A program made the position numbers and the translations under genes. From Artocarpus heterophyllus (taxonomy: Eukaryota; Streptophyta; Magnoliopsida; Rosales; Moraceae), in contig CM046330.1 in NCBI GenBank assembly GCA_025403435.1, forward strand, positions 13,910,239-13,974,238: DNA of 64,000 nucleotides, in the 5' to 3' direction. Below the pieces are notes generated by a model that ran no database searches, had not been told where the DNA came from, and saw only the letters and a program-made list of their open reading frames with translations. This document shows, one piece after another, positions 47,766 to 60,700 of this stretch (position 1 is the first letter of the stretch; the number at the start of each line of letters is the position of its first letter).

Positions 47766-48624
47766 ATGCAACAATGGGCCGGAGCCCGTGGGCTTGGCCG
47801 AGGCCGTCCTGCTACAGTGATGGGTCAAGCCGGCATGGCCCGGTACTGTTCAAGACACGGTCCGGCCCATGATGCCGGCTAGGCCCATAATGAACTGGTC
47901 CATATAAGGCCCATACAGGCCTACAATGGGCCAGCTCATTGAAAGCCCATTGTGACCCAATTGCATATATATATATATATACAGATATTTTTTTTCATGT
48001 TCATTCACTGGTAAACATAGTTGAGTATGGCCTTCTCCAGTAAAAGGCCTCACACATCACATCATAGCAAGTTTTTTTTTTTTTTTTTTTTGTTGCTTGT
48101 AGGCATGCTTTGCTTCTTCTAAGAAGCAAAGCTAAGACAATGCCTCACATATCACGTTATAATAGGCCTAGCAAGCTCTTTGTCTTTTCTTTTCTTTTCT
48201 TTTCATTTTTTTTTTATATTTTTCTTCTAGGCATACTTTGCTTTTGAAAAACAAAAGCAAGGTTTTGCCCCACTGGCTTTTCCTTAGAAAGGTTTTAATA
48301 AGGCAATCGTAAATAAAATATCCCTTTTTATATTTCTCTTGACTATTCAAATTTTTATATTTGTTAACTTCTTTAAAAATTAAAAATTAAAAAAAATTAA
48401 AAATTACATGCTTAGATGGGGTGCTTCATCTAAACCCATGATAGGCCAAGATGGGCCGGCCCACTCAAGGCCCACAGCATGGCCTGCCACGGCCCATGTA
48501 AAATGGGCCCGCGGACCAGGCCATGCTGGGCCTGGCCGAGCCAAGGTAATTCTAATATGGGCCTTCGCCCACGTGGGCCTAAGGAGAACGTGCCAGGCCA
48601 GGCCGAGCTGGCCCATTCTTGCAT
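47766..48624. mobile_element. GGCCC-rich terminal-inverted-repeat element
   Basis: The ends are inverted: left atgcaacaatgggccgg (47766), right in reverse atgcaagaatgggccagc (48624). Both 200-bp arms (47776-47960 and 48425-48615) are packed with GGCCC/GGGCC subrepeats and are far richer in GC than any neighbour. The middle is AT-rich, with T runs, a TA microsatellite (47965-47981) and small aagcaaag hairpins. No transposase is encoded. Such subterminal GGCCC clusters suggest transposase binding sites of a hAT- or Mutator-like non-autonomous element. No clear target duplication was seen. Confidence 0.7.
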
Positions 48625-49559
48625 TACTAGGAGAAGAAAGCCATGAGAAGGAAAAAGAGAGAAAGTGGGAGGATAAGAAAGGAGATCAAATAAAGGGATG
48701 GAGATTCTACTTGGGTATATCAAGAGATGACAACAAGGCGGGTTTGGGACAGGGTGGTCTTCTTGTAAACTCATCTTGCAAAGAAAAGCAATCCTCATCT
48801 TAGCCCCAACAACCCACTTTTTGCAAAGGATGAGGCGGTTTTCCCATCATGAGCTCAGAGTATTCACGGTATATAATTTATCAGATTAATTATTTTTGAG
48901 TGAGGTGGCTTTATAACATTGGCCAAATCAATCCATATGACAAACAATAATAAAGTATAGCAATCAGTTTATAAATTGGCCTTGATGTTTAAGAATTTTA
49001 AAGATGAAATTAAAAATTTTAAAATCATGACAAAAGAACTCAAAATAAAAAATTTTAACTGCAAGTCAAAATATTGATAGTTTTAAGATGACTAATTAAA
49101 AAGAAAAAAGGAATGATTCATCTTTCTATTACGTTTTAAAATACTAAGAATTTGTACTAGAACATTGAAATATCTTTTCTTTAGAAATCACTTTTTTCTT
49201 TTAAATGTAGAATTTTATATTCTATTCTTCAAGATATAAATGATGTAGTCTAATTGTGTATTAACATATTAATCTATATATTCATAATAAAAATAATTTT
49301 AAAAGCAATTTTATTATTGAAATAAAATGGATATCAAATTACCATAAAAAGGCCAACATGTTGTCATTACTAAGGGTCTGTTTAGTATCATTTTTTTGTT
49401 TTTTAAAATAGAGAAATAAAAATATTATTTTCAATTTTTTATTTTTTAAACAAAAAAATGCTTGGTAATCCTTTTTTTTGTTTTAAAAACAAAACATAAA
49501 AAATACATTTAGTAATATAATTTTGATACATTTTTTAATTAAAAAAAACATAAATATCA
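48625..49559. other. Intergenic DNA without recognisable gene
   Basis: A/G-rich near 48630-48700, then AT-rich. No gene or element boundary was identified. Confidence 0.5.
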
Positions 49560-49599
49560 TTAACTTAGGGTCATTGACTAGGTCACAGCAGTGAATCAG

Positions 49600-50130
49600 A
49601 CTCACGGTTGAGGTTAGGTCATTATCGTTGACAAGGTCGTACTCTAGGACCGAGACCAAGGTTGGGCTCCAGGACAAGGCATAGGAGTTTCGGGACAAGG
49701 ATTAGGTTCCAAAACCTAGGGCAGGTTTTAGGGTTAGATTTTAGGTTCGAGACTGAAGGGAAGGTCGAGTTTTAAGACCAGGGACAAGTTTTGAGATCGA
49801 GAGTGGGGTCGAGTTTCATGACCAAGGATGAGTTTGGGAATCAAGGGCAAGGTTGAATTCTGAGACCAGAGTTGGGTTCTGTGACCGATGTTGGGGTCAA
49901 GGACGGTTCTGGGACCAGGATTGGGGACAGGTGTTGAGATCAGGTTTGGGGTCAAGTTCCAAGACCATCGTTTGAGTTAGGTTTTAGGACTAGGGTGGAG
50001 GTCGTGTTTTAGGAACAGGGTCGAGGTTGAAATCTGATATTAGGAAGGGGGTTAGGTTTCAAGATTAGGGTCGGGTTTCTAGACTATAGCTTGGGTCGAG
50101 TTCTAGGACTAAGGTCAAGATCACACACAG
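49600..50130. repeat. G-rich degenerate minisatellite
   Basis: About 19 imperfect units of roughly 25-30 bp on the theme ggtcgagttctaggacc-aggttgg, all with the G-rich strand on the plus side. It ends where the decayed chromovirus pol begins. Minus-strand frames through it are repeat-encoded and not considered genes. Confidence 0.75.
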
Positions 50131-50186
50131 GTTCCAAGAAGACATGCCTTGGAGGATGAAAGAATCTAGCTTGTTATGCCCTTCTT

Positions 50187-51363
50187 TTGAGTTTAGAGGA
50201 AGAGTCTAGTATGGCAGGAAGGGATGTAGCGATACTGATGGTTAACGAGTTCAATGGTGTCTTCCCCAACAAGTTACCAGGATTACTGTTGTCCCGAGAG
50301 ATTGAATTTGGTATTGACATACTCCCTAGGACCGCTTCGATCTCCGCAGCACTGTATCGGATGGCGTCAGCAGAAATAAAGGAATTAAGAAAAAACTTCA
50401 GAAACTTGCAGATAGGGGTTATATTCAGAACAGTATGTCACTGTGGGGTGCGTCGGTTTTGTTCGTCACAAAGCATGATGGAACCCTTAGACAGTGGTTT
50501 GATTATCGATAGTTGAATCGAATCACCGTGAAGGACAAGTGTCTGTTGCCAAGGATCAATGAGTTATTTGATCAACTATGAGGTTCCCAATATTTCTCGA
50601 AGATGGATTTGTGATTCGGATATTATCAGCTTAGGGTTAAGGAAAAAGATATTTCCAAGACAGTCTTCAGGACCCGGTATGGACATTTCGAGTTTTTAGT
50701 AATGCCGTTCGGGTTGACAAATGCTCCGGCAGCTTTCATGAATTCAGTGGATAGGATTTCTTGAAGATGGTAGCACCATTGACGCGATTGATTGGGAAAA
50801 ATACAAGTGTGCTTCCTAAGAGTTGAAGAATCGGTTGACTACCACTCCAGTATTGATCATTCCAAGTTGTCGTTAGCCGTACAAAGTCTACACTGATGCA
50901 TCGGGACAAGGACTTGGATGCGTGTTGATGCAACGTGGACGAGTAGTCGCATAAGGATCACGACAGCTAAGGCCTCACGAACAGGACTACCTTACTCATG
51001 ATTTAGAGCTCGTAGCAGTGATACATGTGCTGAAGATTTGAAAACGTTATCTGTATGAAGCAATGTTCTAGGTTTTCTCGGATCACAAGAGCCTAAAGTA
51101 TTTATTCACTTAGAAGGATTTGAATTTGAGGCAACGAAGATGGATGGAATATATGGAAGACTATGACTATACGTGGCAATATCATCCTAGGAAATCTAAT
51201 GTGGTTGCAGACGTACTCAACAAGAAGTCTTCTGGAATTCTCGCTTGCCTAGCAATAGAGGATTGAAGAAGAAGTGCTATAGTCAATGAATGGGGACTAC
51301 AGTACCACGAAGACATCGATCAGACTTTAATGTATCATATGGAATCTACCCTAATGCTCATTC
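50187..51363 (+). pseudogene. Broken pol: reverse transcriptase and RNase H
   Basis: Matches the intact pol in several frames: VNEFNGVFPNKLPGLLLSREI and a YRMASAE region, a damaged YRQLNR segment near 50500, [25 protein letters not shown] sequence near 50675-50740, then a deletion that removes the FIDD catalytic motif and joins to the RNase H domain ([17 protein letters not shown] near 50890, SDHKSLKYLF near 51080, [15 protein letters not shown] near 51180). Multiple in-frame stops; not functional. Confidence 0.85.
51359..51363. repeat. Target-site duplication of the solo LTR, left copy
   Basis: cattc, repeated at 53716-53720. Confidence 0.9.
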
Positions 51364-53715
51364 TGTAACGCCCCTATATGGGGGTTAACAGTTTTTAATG
51401 AGATAAAATAAAAATAAATAGTAAAAGTAAAACCTTAAAAATAAAATTTACCCGGGACTTAAATGAAAACTCTCAACTCAAAAATAAAAATATAAACGAC
51501 AATTAAACCACAGTTTAATGTAGCACCTTAAATTTAATAATATAAACTGTTGTCATCATCATTTTAACCCTCATCACATTGTAATACAGTCACAGAAAGT
51601 AACAATTGATGCTTACATTATCATGAAGAACATTCTCAACAATTGAAGCAGTCCCAATGTAATATAGCTACATCACTTCCTCAACTATATTTCTCGTAGC
51701 CACCTCACACTTAGTGAGTCCTGAAAAGATATAAACATAAGGGAATGAGCAACACTATGCTCAGTAGAGAAAGCCATTACTCACCTCTATCATTACCACA
51801 TTAAAATCTGCATGGTTAGTAAGTAACATCATATTTCAGATTATGAGGTTTATTATGATCACATCTTATGGATACCGTAGTTAATCATTACCAAGTGTCA
51901 TAATTACACATTTATACAAATATTACCAATCATCATTGTTCCTAGGTATCCATGTTAAATTGAGTATCACTCAACTCATCGAAACCCAAATGGGCGCACT
52001 TGATCACCCTATAAACATTCCAAGGGTGTTCCGGTGAGGGGACATCAAGCCCCGAGTCCTCACCAAATCGATTCCTGTACAGTGTGTTCTGGGACTTTCA
52101 ACCCAAGGAAGCGTCATCGCCTTCCCCCTACTTTACCTTTTAGGGTATTCATGCCCAAGGACGTAACCGTCGCCCTTTTCATGTCTCACAATTTCTCTAT
52201 ATTAAATCATTATTAATAGAGTTAATTTTCCTAACCATGCTTCTCAATTTATAACATGTGTCAATTCATTATGTTCCTCGCCGTACAATACAAGACGAGT
52301 CCATGTCATAGTTTCATATGTGATACACATATAATATCAGTTCAACATAGATATATATATATTGCGGCAAAACAATCAATTTTAATTCTATAAAAACCTC
52401 ACAAAAGATGAGTAATAGAATCCCTACCTTTCAAGCTTATCAACAATCTTTTAATCCTGGAATCAGTTAACGTTAGCTCCATACTCCCTTGATCCTAAGG
52501 CGTGCATAAGGACAATTAAAACTAAAGCACAACATACAACTACATTCATAAATAAATCATGTGTAAACCTATCTTACTAGTATGCCATTAAAGCTTTTAT
52601 ATAAATCTCTTTTGAATACCACAGTAAACAATATTTGTCTTAACACAATATAAAATGTGAACAAGTAATCTATATGTTTTAGTCCCTAATAAGATTCATC
52701 AATCACTTAGGATAATATTGGAAAGGTTGCAAGACATTAAAGAATTAGGTGGTGAGCAAAGATGGGTTCTTGGTTCAGGTTAGCAGCTGGTATACCATAA
52801 CAAACTGGCAGATTTACTAGTTTCCAATACAAAAATTGAATAATTCTTAGAAAATAAAACACAACTCCGATTTAGGTTTATGATAGCTCGTTAGAAAGCC
52901 TAGGATGCTACTTTTCAAATATGCAAACCAATTCATAAAATTCATTTTAATTTAATCTTAGAATTTCAAGAAATAACCACTGCCCATAGAGGTATTACAA
53001 AGTTTAACAATATAAATTTTCTGTCTAGGGCATATACACTTAGACTTCATACATATGCTCCAAAATAGCAACAAACATATACTTAGGTTTAAGAACGCAA
53101 ATTTGAATAATCCTTTAGTATAAAAGAAAATTTATAAATGAAAGACTAAATTTGTTCATAAGATTCTAACCTCGGATTATGGTTAGTTGGAAGCTTGAAA
53201 TGGCTTCAAAACAAGTTCCTTTACTTCGGTATGACTGAAATTCTTGCTCAAATGGAGGTGATGGTGGCTGATTTTTATGGCTGCCTTGAAGAAGTTCTCT
53301 AAGTATTTTGCTTCAGCAAAGAAATGAGAAGAAGAGTGTGGGAACCGTGGAAGAGAAAGGAAGAAAAGATGAAGTCTTTGAAGAGAAGTGATAGAAACAA
53401 TTATAGAGGAGACATGTTGAAGCATGTCACGGAGGAAATAAAGAAAATGAGGGTCAAGAGTAGTTGGAAAAGATATCCTTATGTCTCATCTAAAGACTTT
53501 AACACACATAATGTCAATATGACATTTTTGATATTTATTAGAAGTTCTAAGGCTTTTTAGTAATCATACTAAATAAATATAGGAGAATTTTAAAAAAATT
53601 TAAAAATAGATAAAAATAAATATTATAAAATAAATTTAAATGAAGCAATTTTTTTTATACATTAAAAATTAATTTAATTACCTCAATACCCGTTAGAAGA
53701 ATAACGGGTGTCACA
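51364..53715 (-). mobile_element. Solo LTR of the LOG-carrying retrotransposon family
   Basis: 2352 bp with the same ends (TGTAACGCCCC...GTGTCACA on the plus strand) as the LTRs at 12314 and 18510, flanked by the 5-bp duplication cattc. No internal region remains, so it formed by LTR-LTR recombination. It keeps a 387-bp block (52544-52930) that the young element lacks, bounded by 9-bp direct repeats attcataaa; that block is related to the chromovirus LTR at about 36360-36840. It carries more differences than the young pair, so it is older. Confidence 0.93.
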
Positions 53716-53720
53716 CATTC
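53716..53720. repeat. Target-site duplication of the solo LTR, right copy
   Basis: cattc, identical to 51359-51363. Confidence 0.9.
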
Positions 53721-55140
53721 AAATAAACCACGCGGAATCAATGGCGAGATCAACATCTACAGTGGATATGGATGCGGATCCAAAATGAAGCACAATTTGA
53801 AGAATGGGGAATTCATACAGATGGATCATTGTACTTCGGGGAACGTCTGAAGTACCTACGATCGAGGAAGTGACAAAGACCGTAGTGGACGAAGCTCATA
53901 GATTTCAATTCACTATTCATCCAGGAAGCACGAAAATGTATCGTGATTTGAAGAGGTAATATTGGTGGAGAAGTATGAAGAAGGATGTCTAAGAGTGTGT
54001 AGCCAAGTGCGTGACTTGTCTTCAGTGAAAGCTGAGCATTACAGTCACTTCCCATTCTAGGATAGAAATGGGAGCATATCACGATAGATTTCCTCATTAG
54101 ATTGCCAAGGACGGAACAAAGGCATGATGTAATTTGGGTCATTGTCAATAGGTTGACAAAATCTGCACATTTTATACCTTTTAGGCCAATGTGTTCGAGG
54201 AGAGTTCTCAGGGAACTATATCTAGAGAATATAGTGAGATTGCATTGAGTTTCATTGCCCATCGCCTCTGATAGAGATACCCAATTTAACGCCAAGTATT
54301 GGAGGAATTTCCAAGAAGCTTTGGGCACTGATTTAAACTTCAGTATAGCTTTTCATCCTCAGACCAATGAGCAATCTGAGCAAGTCATTCAGGTTCTGGA
54401 AGATATGTTATGTGCTTACGCGTTGGATTTTGACAAGAATTGGAAGAAGCATTTGCATCTAGCAGAACTTGCATACAACAACAGCTACCAAGCGAGTATT
54501 GGTATATTACTGTTTGCGACACTTTATAGATGACCGTGTTGATCACCAGTGTGTTGGGCAGAACCAGAGGACAAGACCGCCATCGGACCTGAAGAGATTC
54601 GTGAGAGTAATGAAAAGGTTACTATGATTCATGATCGGTTAAAAGCTGCTCAGAGTAGGCAGAAGAGCTACGCTGACAGAAGACGCCAACCCCTAGAACT
54701 TGAAGTAGTTGACTTCGTTCTCTTAAAGGTTTCACCATGCAAAGGAATTTCACATTTTGGTGTAAGTGGGAAGCTTTCACCGAGGCATGTTAGGCCGTTT
54801 GAGATATCTCAATGTGTTGGTACGGTTGCATATCGTCTCGACCTTCCTCCCAAACTCTTTCATGTGCATGGCGTATTCCACGTGTCGATGCTTTGGAAAT
54901 GTCCGTCCAAGTTAAGCAAGATTATCTTATTTCATGATGTACAGATTTAGAAAGACACAACCTACAAGGAGGTGCAGTCTAGATTATCGATCGAAAAGTG
55001 ACAAGTCTACGACGCCATGAAATTCTGTTAAAGAAAGCAGTATGTCAGCACCATGGAGCTGATGAAGCGACTTGAAAATTAGAATATGCTATGCAAGAGT
55101 CGTACCCACATTTGCTCAGTTTCTAAATTGATTTTCAATT
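53721..55140 (+). pseudogene. Broken pol: integrase and C-terminal region
   Basis: Continues the interrupted pol. An [12 protein letters not shown] zinc region lies near 53920, an HDVIWVIVNRLTKSAHF-type core near 54125-54170, then an intact stretch ASDRDTQFNAKYWRNF..FHPQTNEQSEQVIQVLEDM (54255-54533) with the second Asp and a Glu, a stop, and [53 protein letters not shown] (54549-54950). The chromodomain region to 55130 is damaged. Frameshifts and stops make it non-functional. Confidence 0.85.
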
Positions 55141-55173
55141 TCGAGGACGAAATTTCTTTTAGGTGTGGAGAGC

Positions 55174-57257
55174 TGTAACACCCTGAAGTTAATTAAGCAT
55201 AATTAGTGTATAAATGGTGGATTAGTATACCGTAATGTAAATTTGAAATTAATTTAATTATTTTGTGGTATTTTTAAATTTATGTTATTTTTTATTATTT
55301 TCATTGTTATTTTGAATTTTGAAACAAAATAATTTTTCAAATACCGAATATGTCCTTTTTGTGAAAACCACGTGTGGAAGATAGTTTTCACTATGCAAAA
55401 ACCACCCTCCTTCTCTATTTCACTCTCTTAGCTCACTCTTCTTTCTCCCTCTCTTCCACGTTTCTTCTCTTTCTCTTTCATTTTTGTTTTGAAAAATTTG
55501 AGCTCAAGTCTTGATCTTCAGCTGGATTGGAAGCTTAGGAGCAAGATTGAGCCTCCACAAACTCGATTTAGAGCTCAAATTCTAGGTTAGTTACTCTATT
55601 TTTTTTTCAAAATTTCAAACTTTTTTCAAATCCCTTGATTTTCTTAGAAATTTGAAATCTAAGTTTGTTTTAGCTTAGAAACCCTTCAATCTAAGTTAGT
55701 GGAACCCTAATCATTATGAATTTAACCTTGATTGAACAAAAATTGAGCTAAATCAAGTTTTTTCTGTTTTCTCTATTTTCGGATCTATTTGAAAATCTCT
55801 AAGTAAAACTTGTTTAAAAGTGTTCTAATATGTTTTTCTATCACTTATAAGTATTATTCATGCTTGAGAATTGAGAAAATAAGTTAGAAATGAAATTTTG
55901 AGTTTGGGGAGGCCAAGACTCGAAGTCTCAGGTCCCTTAGATTTTTCTAGTTCGACAGGTCGATGATGAGTATCGACAGGCTGAACTCATGAGTTCGGCA
56001 TGCCGGACTCATCTAGTCGGCAGGCCAAACCTGGGCCAATTCGATAGGCAGGTGCTGCATAGCCAGTAGGCCGAACTGTGCAGTTCAACAGGCCAGACAA
56101 TAAAGTTTGGTTGGCCGATCGGACTTCATGAAATGTTGTCGTTTTCATCTGTTTTCACCGTTTAAAACATATGATATTATGACTATAAAAGGCATACTAA
56201 GACGTCATGAAATAGCATAGTAGCGTAGAATATTCTAAGTTAGATATTGATGAAGCTTAGTTACTTTTAAGGTTGATCGTGGTTTCGTGGAGCTAACGTA
56301 TAGCAGGTTGGGACTACAGTATTGAGTCACGGTGCAGAATATTGATGTAGGACTCTATACATTTTTCTTGGTAGCCAAGTTTTAAAAAAAGAGTTTTGGC
56401 CACAAAAGTGATTTCTTTCAAGACGACTTTTAAGAAATGATTAACGTGAACTACAACAAATGATTATAATGAATGTAAATGTGAATACTTGGTAAGATAA
56501 GATCTAAATAATGACATAGTGCCAGACGCGTTATAAATACCATTCGGAACGAAATAATAGAGCATGATGCTATACTTAGAGATCGGGTCGTGTAGAGAGC
56601 GACTTGGGGGCAGGTTTCAAAACCCAGCTAGGCCACTACAGTGGTGATATTATGGCTTTGCCAAAGGACTAATTAATAAGAACATTTCTAGACAAATAGT
56701 GACTTTAAATGGTAAGAATGAATTTAACATGTTCTATTTATTCTTTTGAATTTTTATGAATTCCATTCAAATACAAAAATTTATGTTTAAAATTAATATT
56801 TTCTAAACTTAGTCCTACTGAATCTTTCGCTCACATTTTTATTTGTTTTTAAAATCTTTCCCCCTAGATAGATTGCAGCTTAGGACCAACTAACTGAGAG
56901 GCGACAAGACAAACACGTGAGTCGTAGGAATGCTATTTAGGTCATTTTTTTATTTCAATCAAGGCATATAATATTTAATACTATTTCTCATATTAGGGTG
57001 TGGTTAAAATTCGTTATTGTTGATATCATGTGTGTGCACTAATGTAGGTCCTGTGGGGTTTGACTTATGTTTATCTATCCTTATTATTTTATTTCATTTT
57101 ATCTGCTCCAATTTAACGATAATTGTTTTAATAGGTTTTAAATTATCACTTTTTATTTAAAATAACCCAAAGTATTTAATTGGTAATTTTAATTAAAATT
57201 TAGTTTTATTAACTTAATTAATCCATCACGTCACTACTCGGATTTAGGGTGACGGCA
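55174..57257 (+). repeat. 3' LTR of the decayed chromovirus
   Basis: It starts TGTAACACCCTGAAG right after the polypurine tract (55157-55173). The 3' end is set near 57257 (gatttagggtgacggca), a decayed form of the expected ...GGGTGTTACA. It has a pyrimidine-rich segment at 55405-55480 and a palindromic minisatellite at 55945-56110. Confidence 0.7.
55945..56110. repeat. Palindromic minisatellite inside the old LTR
   Basis: About four degenerate units of roughly 36-40 bp around gttcggcaggccgaac, a near-perfect palindrome, separated by ctcatgag-like spacers. Confidence 0.65.
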
Positions 57258-57516
57258 CTATTTCAACATTTGATAGTGACAGTTTTATATTTTTGTGTAT
57301 AGGAGAAGTAAACAAATAATTAACCTCGTTGGGAGAAGTGAAAAAAGAATTTTCACTGATTAAAAGTAATTAGTAATAATACAAGCCCAAGATTCAGACC
57401 CTGTATATAAACTTTTCTTCTCATTTGAATTTTCAAGATAAGGACAAACTCGTAGTTATATGTATAAACAGCAGTGCAATTTGCAAATAACAAAATTTAA
57501 GTATAATGCACCAAAA

Positions 57517-57720
57517 GTGGTGGCGGCAAGGTGGCAATGGAGGGGCTACACTTCGCTTCTACTAGGTCATGAGTTCAATTGTTGTTAAGTTTAAAAAGTC
57601 CACTAACCATTTGGTAGTATAGACCATGCCTTTAATGTAGACTGTTGAAACCTATAGTGGATCAGGAAAATTAACAATTAAGCTGGTCGCATAACAGCAA
57701 CAAAAATTAAGTATAATACA
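57517..57720 (+). repeat. Possible tRNA-derived SINE
   Basis: An A-box-like tggcggcaaggtgg (57521) and a B-box-like ggtcatgagttcaattg (57565) lie at tRNA-like spacing, and the bases between read like a tRNA arm (gggctacacttcgcttct). Tail and target duplication were not resolved. Confidence 0.4.
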
Positions 57721-60700
57721 TATCCTCAAAAGCACCTTAACTTTTCACGGTACCGTACGAGAAAGAAGCACCTAAGTACACATTATTGATTATTAATGCG
57801 GAATTGCAGTGTAATTAAGAAAATGTCTCATGATCATCATACATTCTATTAAATAAATATATATTTTTTGCTGACGCATTTTATTTAATAGTTAATTAAT
57901 CTCATTAACTACTCCAGCGTTTCCCACACGGTCGCCATGGATGACAGACCAGACAAACGGCGTACGGCGCGGCTCTACTCTGACAGTCTTTTTTTATTTT
58001 TTATTTTTATTTTTCTTCTCTTGAATTGGCTTTGATAGTCTCAATTTATATCATTACTTCGTCTCTCCTTTTTCCCCCTCAGTTGGTTGTTGCGTTTTTT
58101 GAAACTCGACATCCCCCTCCCTTTTTCAGGTCACATTGATATATTTTTTTAATTCTTTTGTGAATGAATTATTTGCATATATGAATATATAGGAGTAATT
58201 ATATAAATACACTTTCTAATTTTAACTTTTGCATAATTTATATTTTTAGTTTTAGAAAATATAAAAAGGTCTCCTTTTCCTTGCACATTTTGTGAACTAA
58301 AACCAAGGAAAGAAGCAAGAGACAAAGATAGCCTTGGACCAAATCTGCTTATGACTAATTGTTTTGGAGGAAAATTTCTGGAAAGTACTTTAAACATTTA
58401 GAAACATAAAATTGGGAGATTTTTTTTTTTTTTGGAAGTGTATGTATTGTTTTAGGGTTTTTACATGCTTAACATATTTTCTCAAACTATTTAAGGTGTA
58501 TTTTGTCTTTTTGTCTTCTTTTTCTTCATTCATAAAGTGTTCAGGACGTGGTTTCAAAAAAATAAAGCGATAAATTGAGAATAAACTAAAACTAGTAGCT
58601 ATAGTCATTTAATCAACACTACACGCACACACACTACACATGCATATACGCACGTACAAACAAATATATAAGGCATTGATTCAATGTTCTTGAAACATAT
58701 AGAAATAAGAACCATAATATATCATTTATTTTTTTAGGGACACATGATATTTATTCGGCATAACACATTGAAAATGGGCACCAAAAATTTAGAATCCATT
58801 TGCTTTAGTGAAAATTTTCATCAAGTTGGTGTTTAGCAAAAAAAATATATATATATAGTGAAGCTCGTTTCAAACCATGGAATATTAGACATTTTGAACC
58901 AAAAAGCAGCCTGCATTCATAAACAGCCTTGTGTTCTTTTCAACACTTTGAACCAATTTTTCAAACCACATATTTCAAACCAAAAATATTTAAGCCACCA
59001 TGTTTCGAACCAATAAACTAAAAGAACTCTTAATTTTCACTGACTATGTTATATCTTTTTAATGCATGTACTATGTTAAATAACTAAATTAGAAGTGCAA
59101 CAATAATTTCTAGTAACATCTTTCAAAAATTTGTATGATGTGAATAACAATCGTGTTAGATCAAAATAAGAGTTAATTAGTCCTAATACCACTTTTAATA
59201 TACTCTAATTCAACCATAGCACTTTCTTTAAGATCTTTGGAGCATATCACTTTTCGATAGTAAAAAATAATTTTACCCCATGTTTAGCTAAACATTAAAA
59301 CACCACAAATGAACTTTATAAAACACAAACAACAACTATGATTGCAGTGCTGAGATCGACGACAGGCAAAGAGGAGATTTGAGATTGGCTATCAACGAAG
59401 ACATCAATGAAGGACGGACAGAGAAGATAAGATTAATGTAGACTTGGGGTCAATTTTGTCTTTATATTCTTTGAAAGTGGTATGTTTTAAATTCTCTCAT
59501 AGAAACGGTAAAGTTGAAAAACAATACCATAGAAGTTTTTTTTTTTTTTTTTTTAAATTGACCATCAAATAACGTCCATTTACCTTAAATAACTGTTATA
59601 TTGTATAGAAGTATGATCCTTCTAGGAAGACTATAACAAAACCCTTTGTATATGCACAAACACGCCTGCACGTACGCATACACTCGCTAGATAGATAGAA
59701 ACCCTAGAAGATGAACTCACGGCCATATGATTCTCAATGCACGTTGGTTATTGGTTTTTCCCATGTGGTAGGTGTTAAGAATTATACTCCTTAATTTTAT
59801 ATTACCGATATATACATGAAGAAAATAAACAAAATAAACATACAAGATTTATAGTGGTTTATCTTCAATATTAGAGCTACTTCTATTTTTAGCTATTATA
59901 AAAAGTTGCAATGACGAAAAGTTTATAAGATAAAATTGTACACGTCACAACTTTCTATAAGTGTGAAATTTTTAAACCACTCTTAAGGTTGATTTGCGCA
60001 CGTGTTAGACAATAATAGTCAGGTTATAATTATACTCCACAACTTAATAATAAAAAATCTAAAAAGACGGCATAGGTGAAAAGTTAGAGATTGTAATTTA
60101 TTGAATAGACATAGTTATATATTTTAATTATTGAGTAAGACACAATAATGATTTTATTATAAGATAGAGACATAACATCATATTTTAATTAATCAAGGGA
60201 AGACAATTATGATTTTCTTGCAAAATAAGAATATATCTATTTTTTTTAGAAAAAACTCATGAGTAAAAAATACAAATTTTAGAAATTAATTCCCTCAATT
60301 TAATCTAGAGTGGCTCCACTGCTGCTTATGAATTTAATAGAATCCCAAACTGACATTTGGGTGGAGAAATAAAATACCACTTTTGTCCTTTTCAAAAGGA
60401 AAAAAATAACAAAAAAAAAAGAGTACTGACATTCACGTACTAGATTCGATGTAAATATTCTAATATTTACAGTCACCAAAAAATAAATAAATCTTATATT
60501 TACAAAGTCAAAGATTTTACCTTTATGAGTACCTTAATTATCAACGAAAAGAGGATCAGTAATTATTGTTCAATCACTACAGTTGCATGTATTGCATTAC
60601 TAACAACACTAGCCCATGTTCAAATCACAAAAAAGATTTTCCTAGTATTTTCAGATCTAAAACGTGTCACATTATCTCTTAATATCCAAATCAAAATATC

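Larger units (their letters stand above)
50150..57257 (+). mobile_element. Decayed, 5'-truncated chromovirus remnant split by a solo LTR
   Basis: Pieces of gypsy pol in order on the plus strand (RT, RNase H, then integrase and C terminus) are followed by the tttcgaggacgaaatt motif, a polypurine tract and one LTR. The 5' LTR, gag and protease are missing; the left edge abuts the minisatellite. The coding sequence has many stops and frameshifts, so the insertion is much older than the other elements. A solo LTR at 51364-53715 interrupts it between RNase H and integrase. Confidence 0.85.

Noticed and set aside
48408..48803. Two long overlapping ORFs (131 and 122 codons)
   Set aside because: They exist because the GGCCC-rich arm lacks AT-rich stops; both strands are open and no domain is present.
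49734..49955. 73-codon ORF with repeated proline/leucine pattern
   Set aside because: Encoded by minisatellite units on the minus strand.
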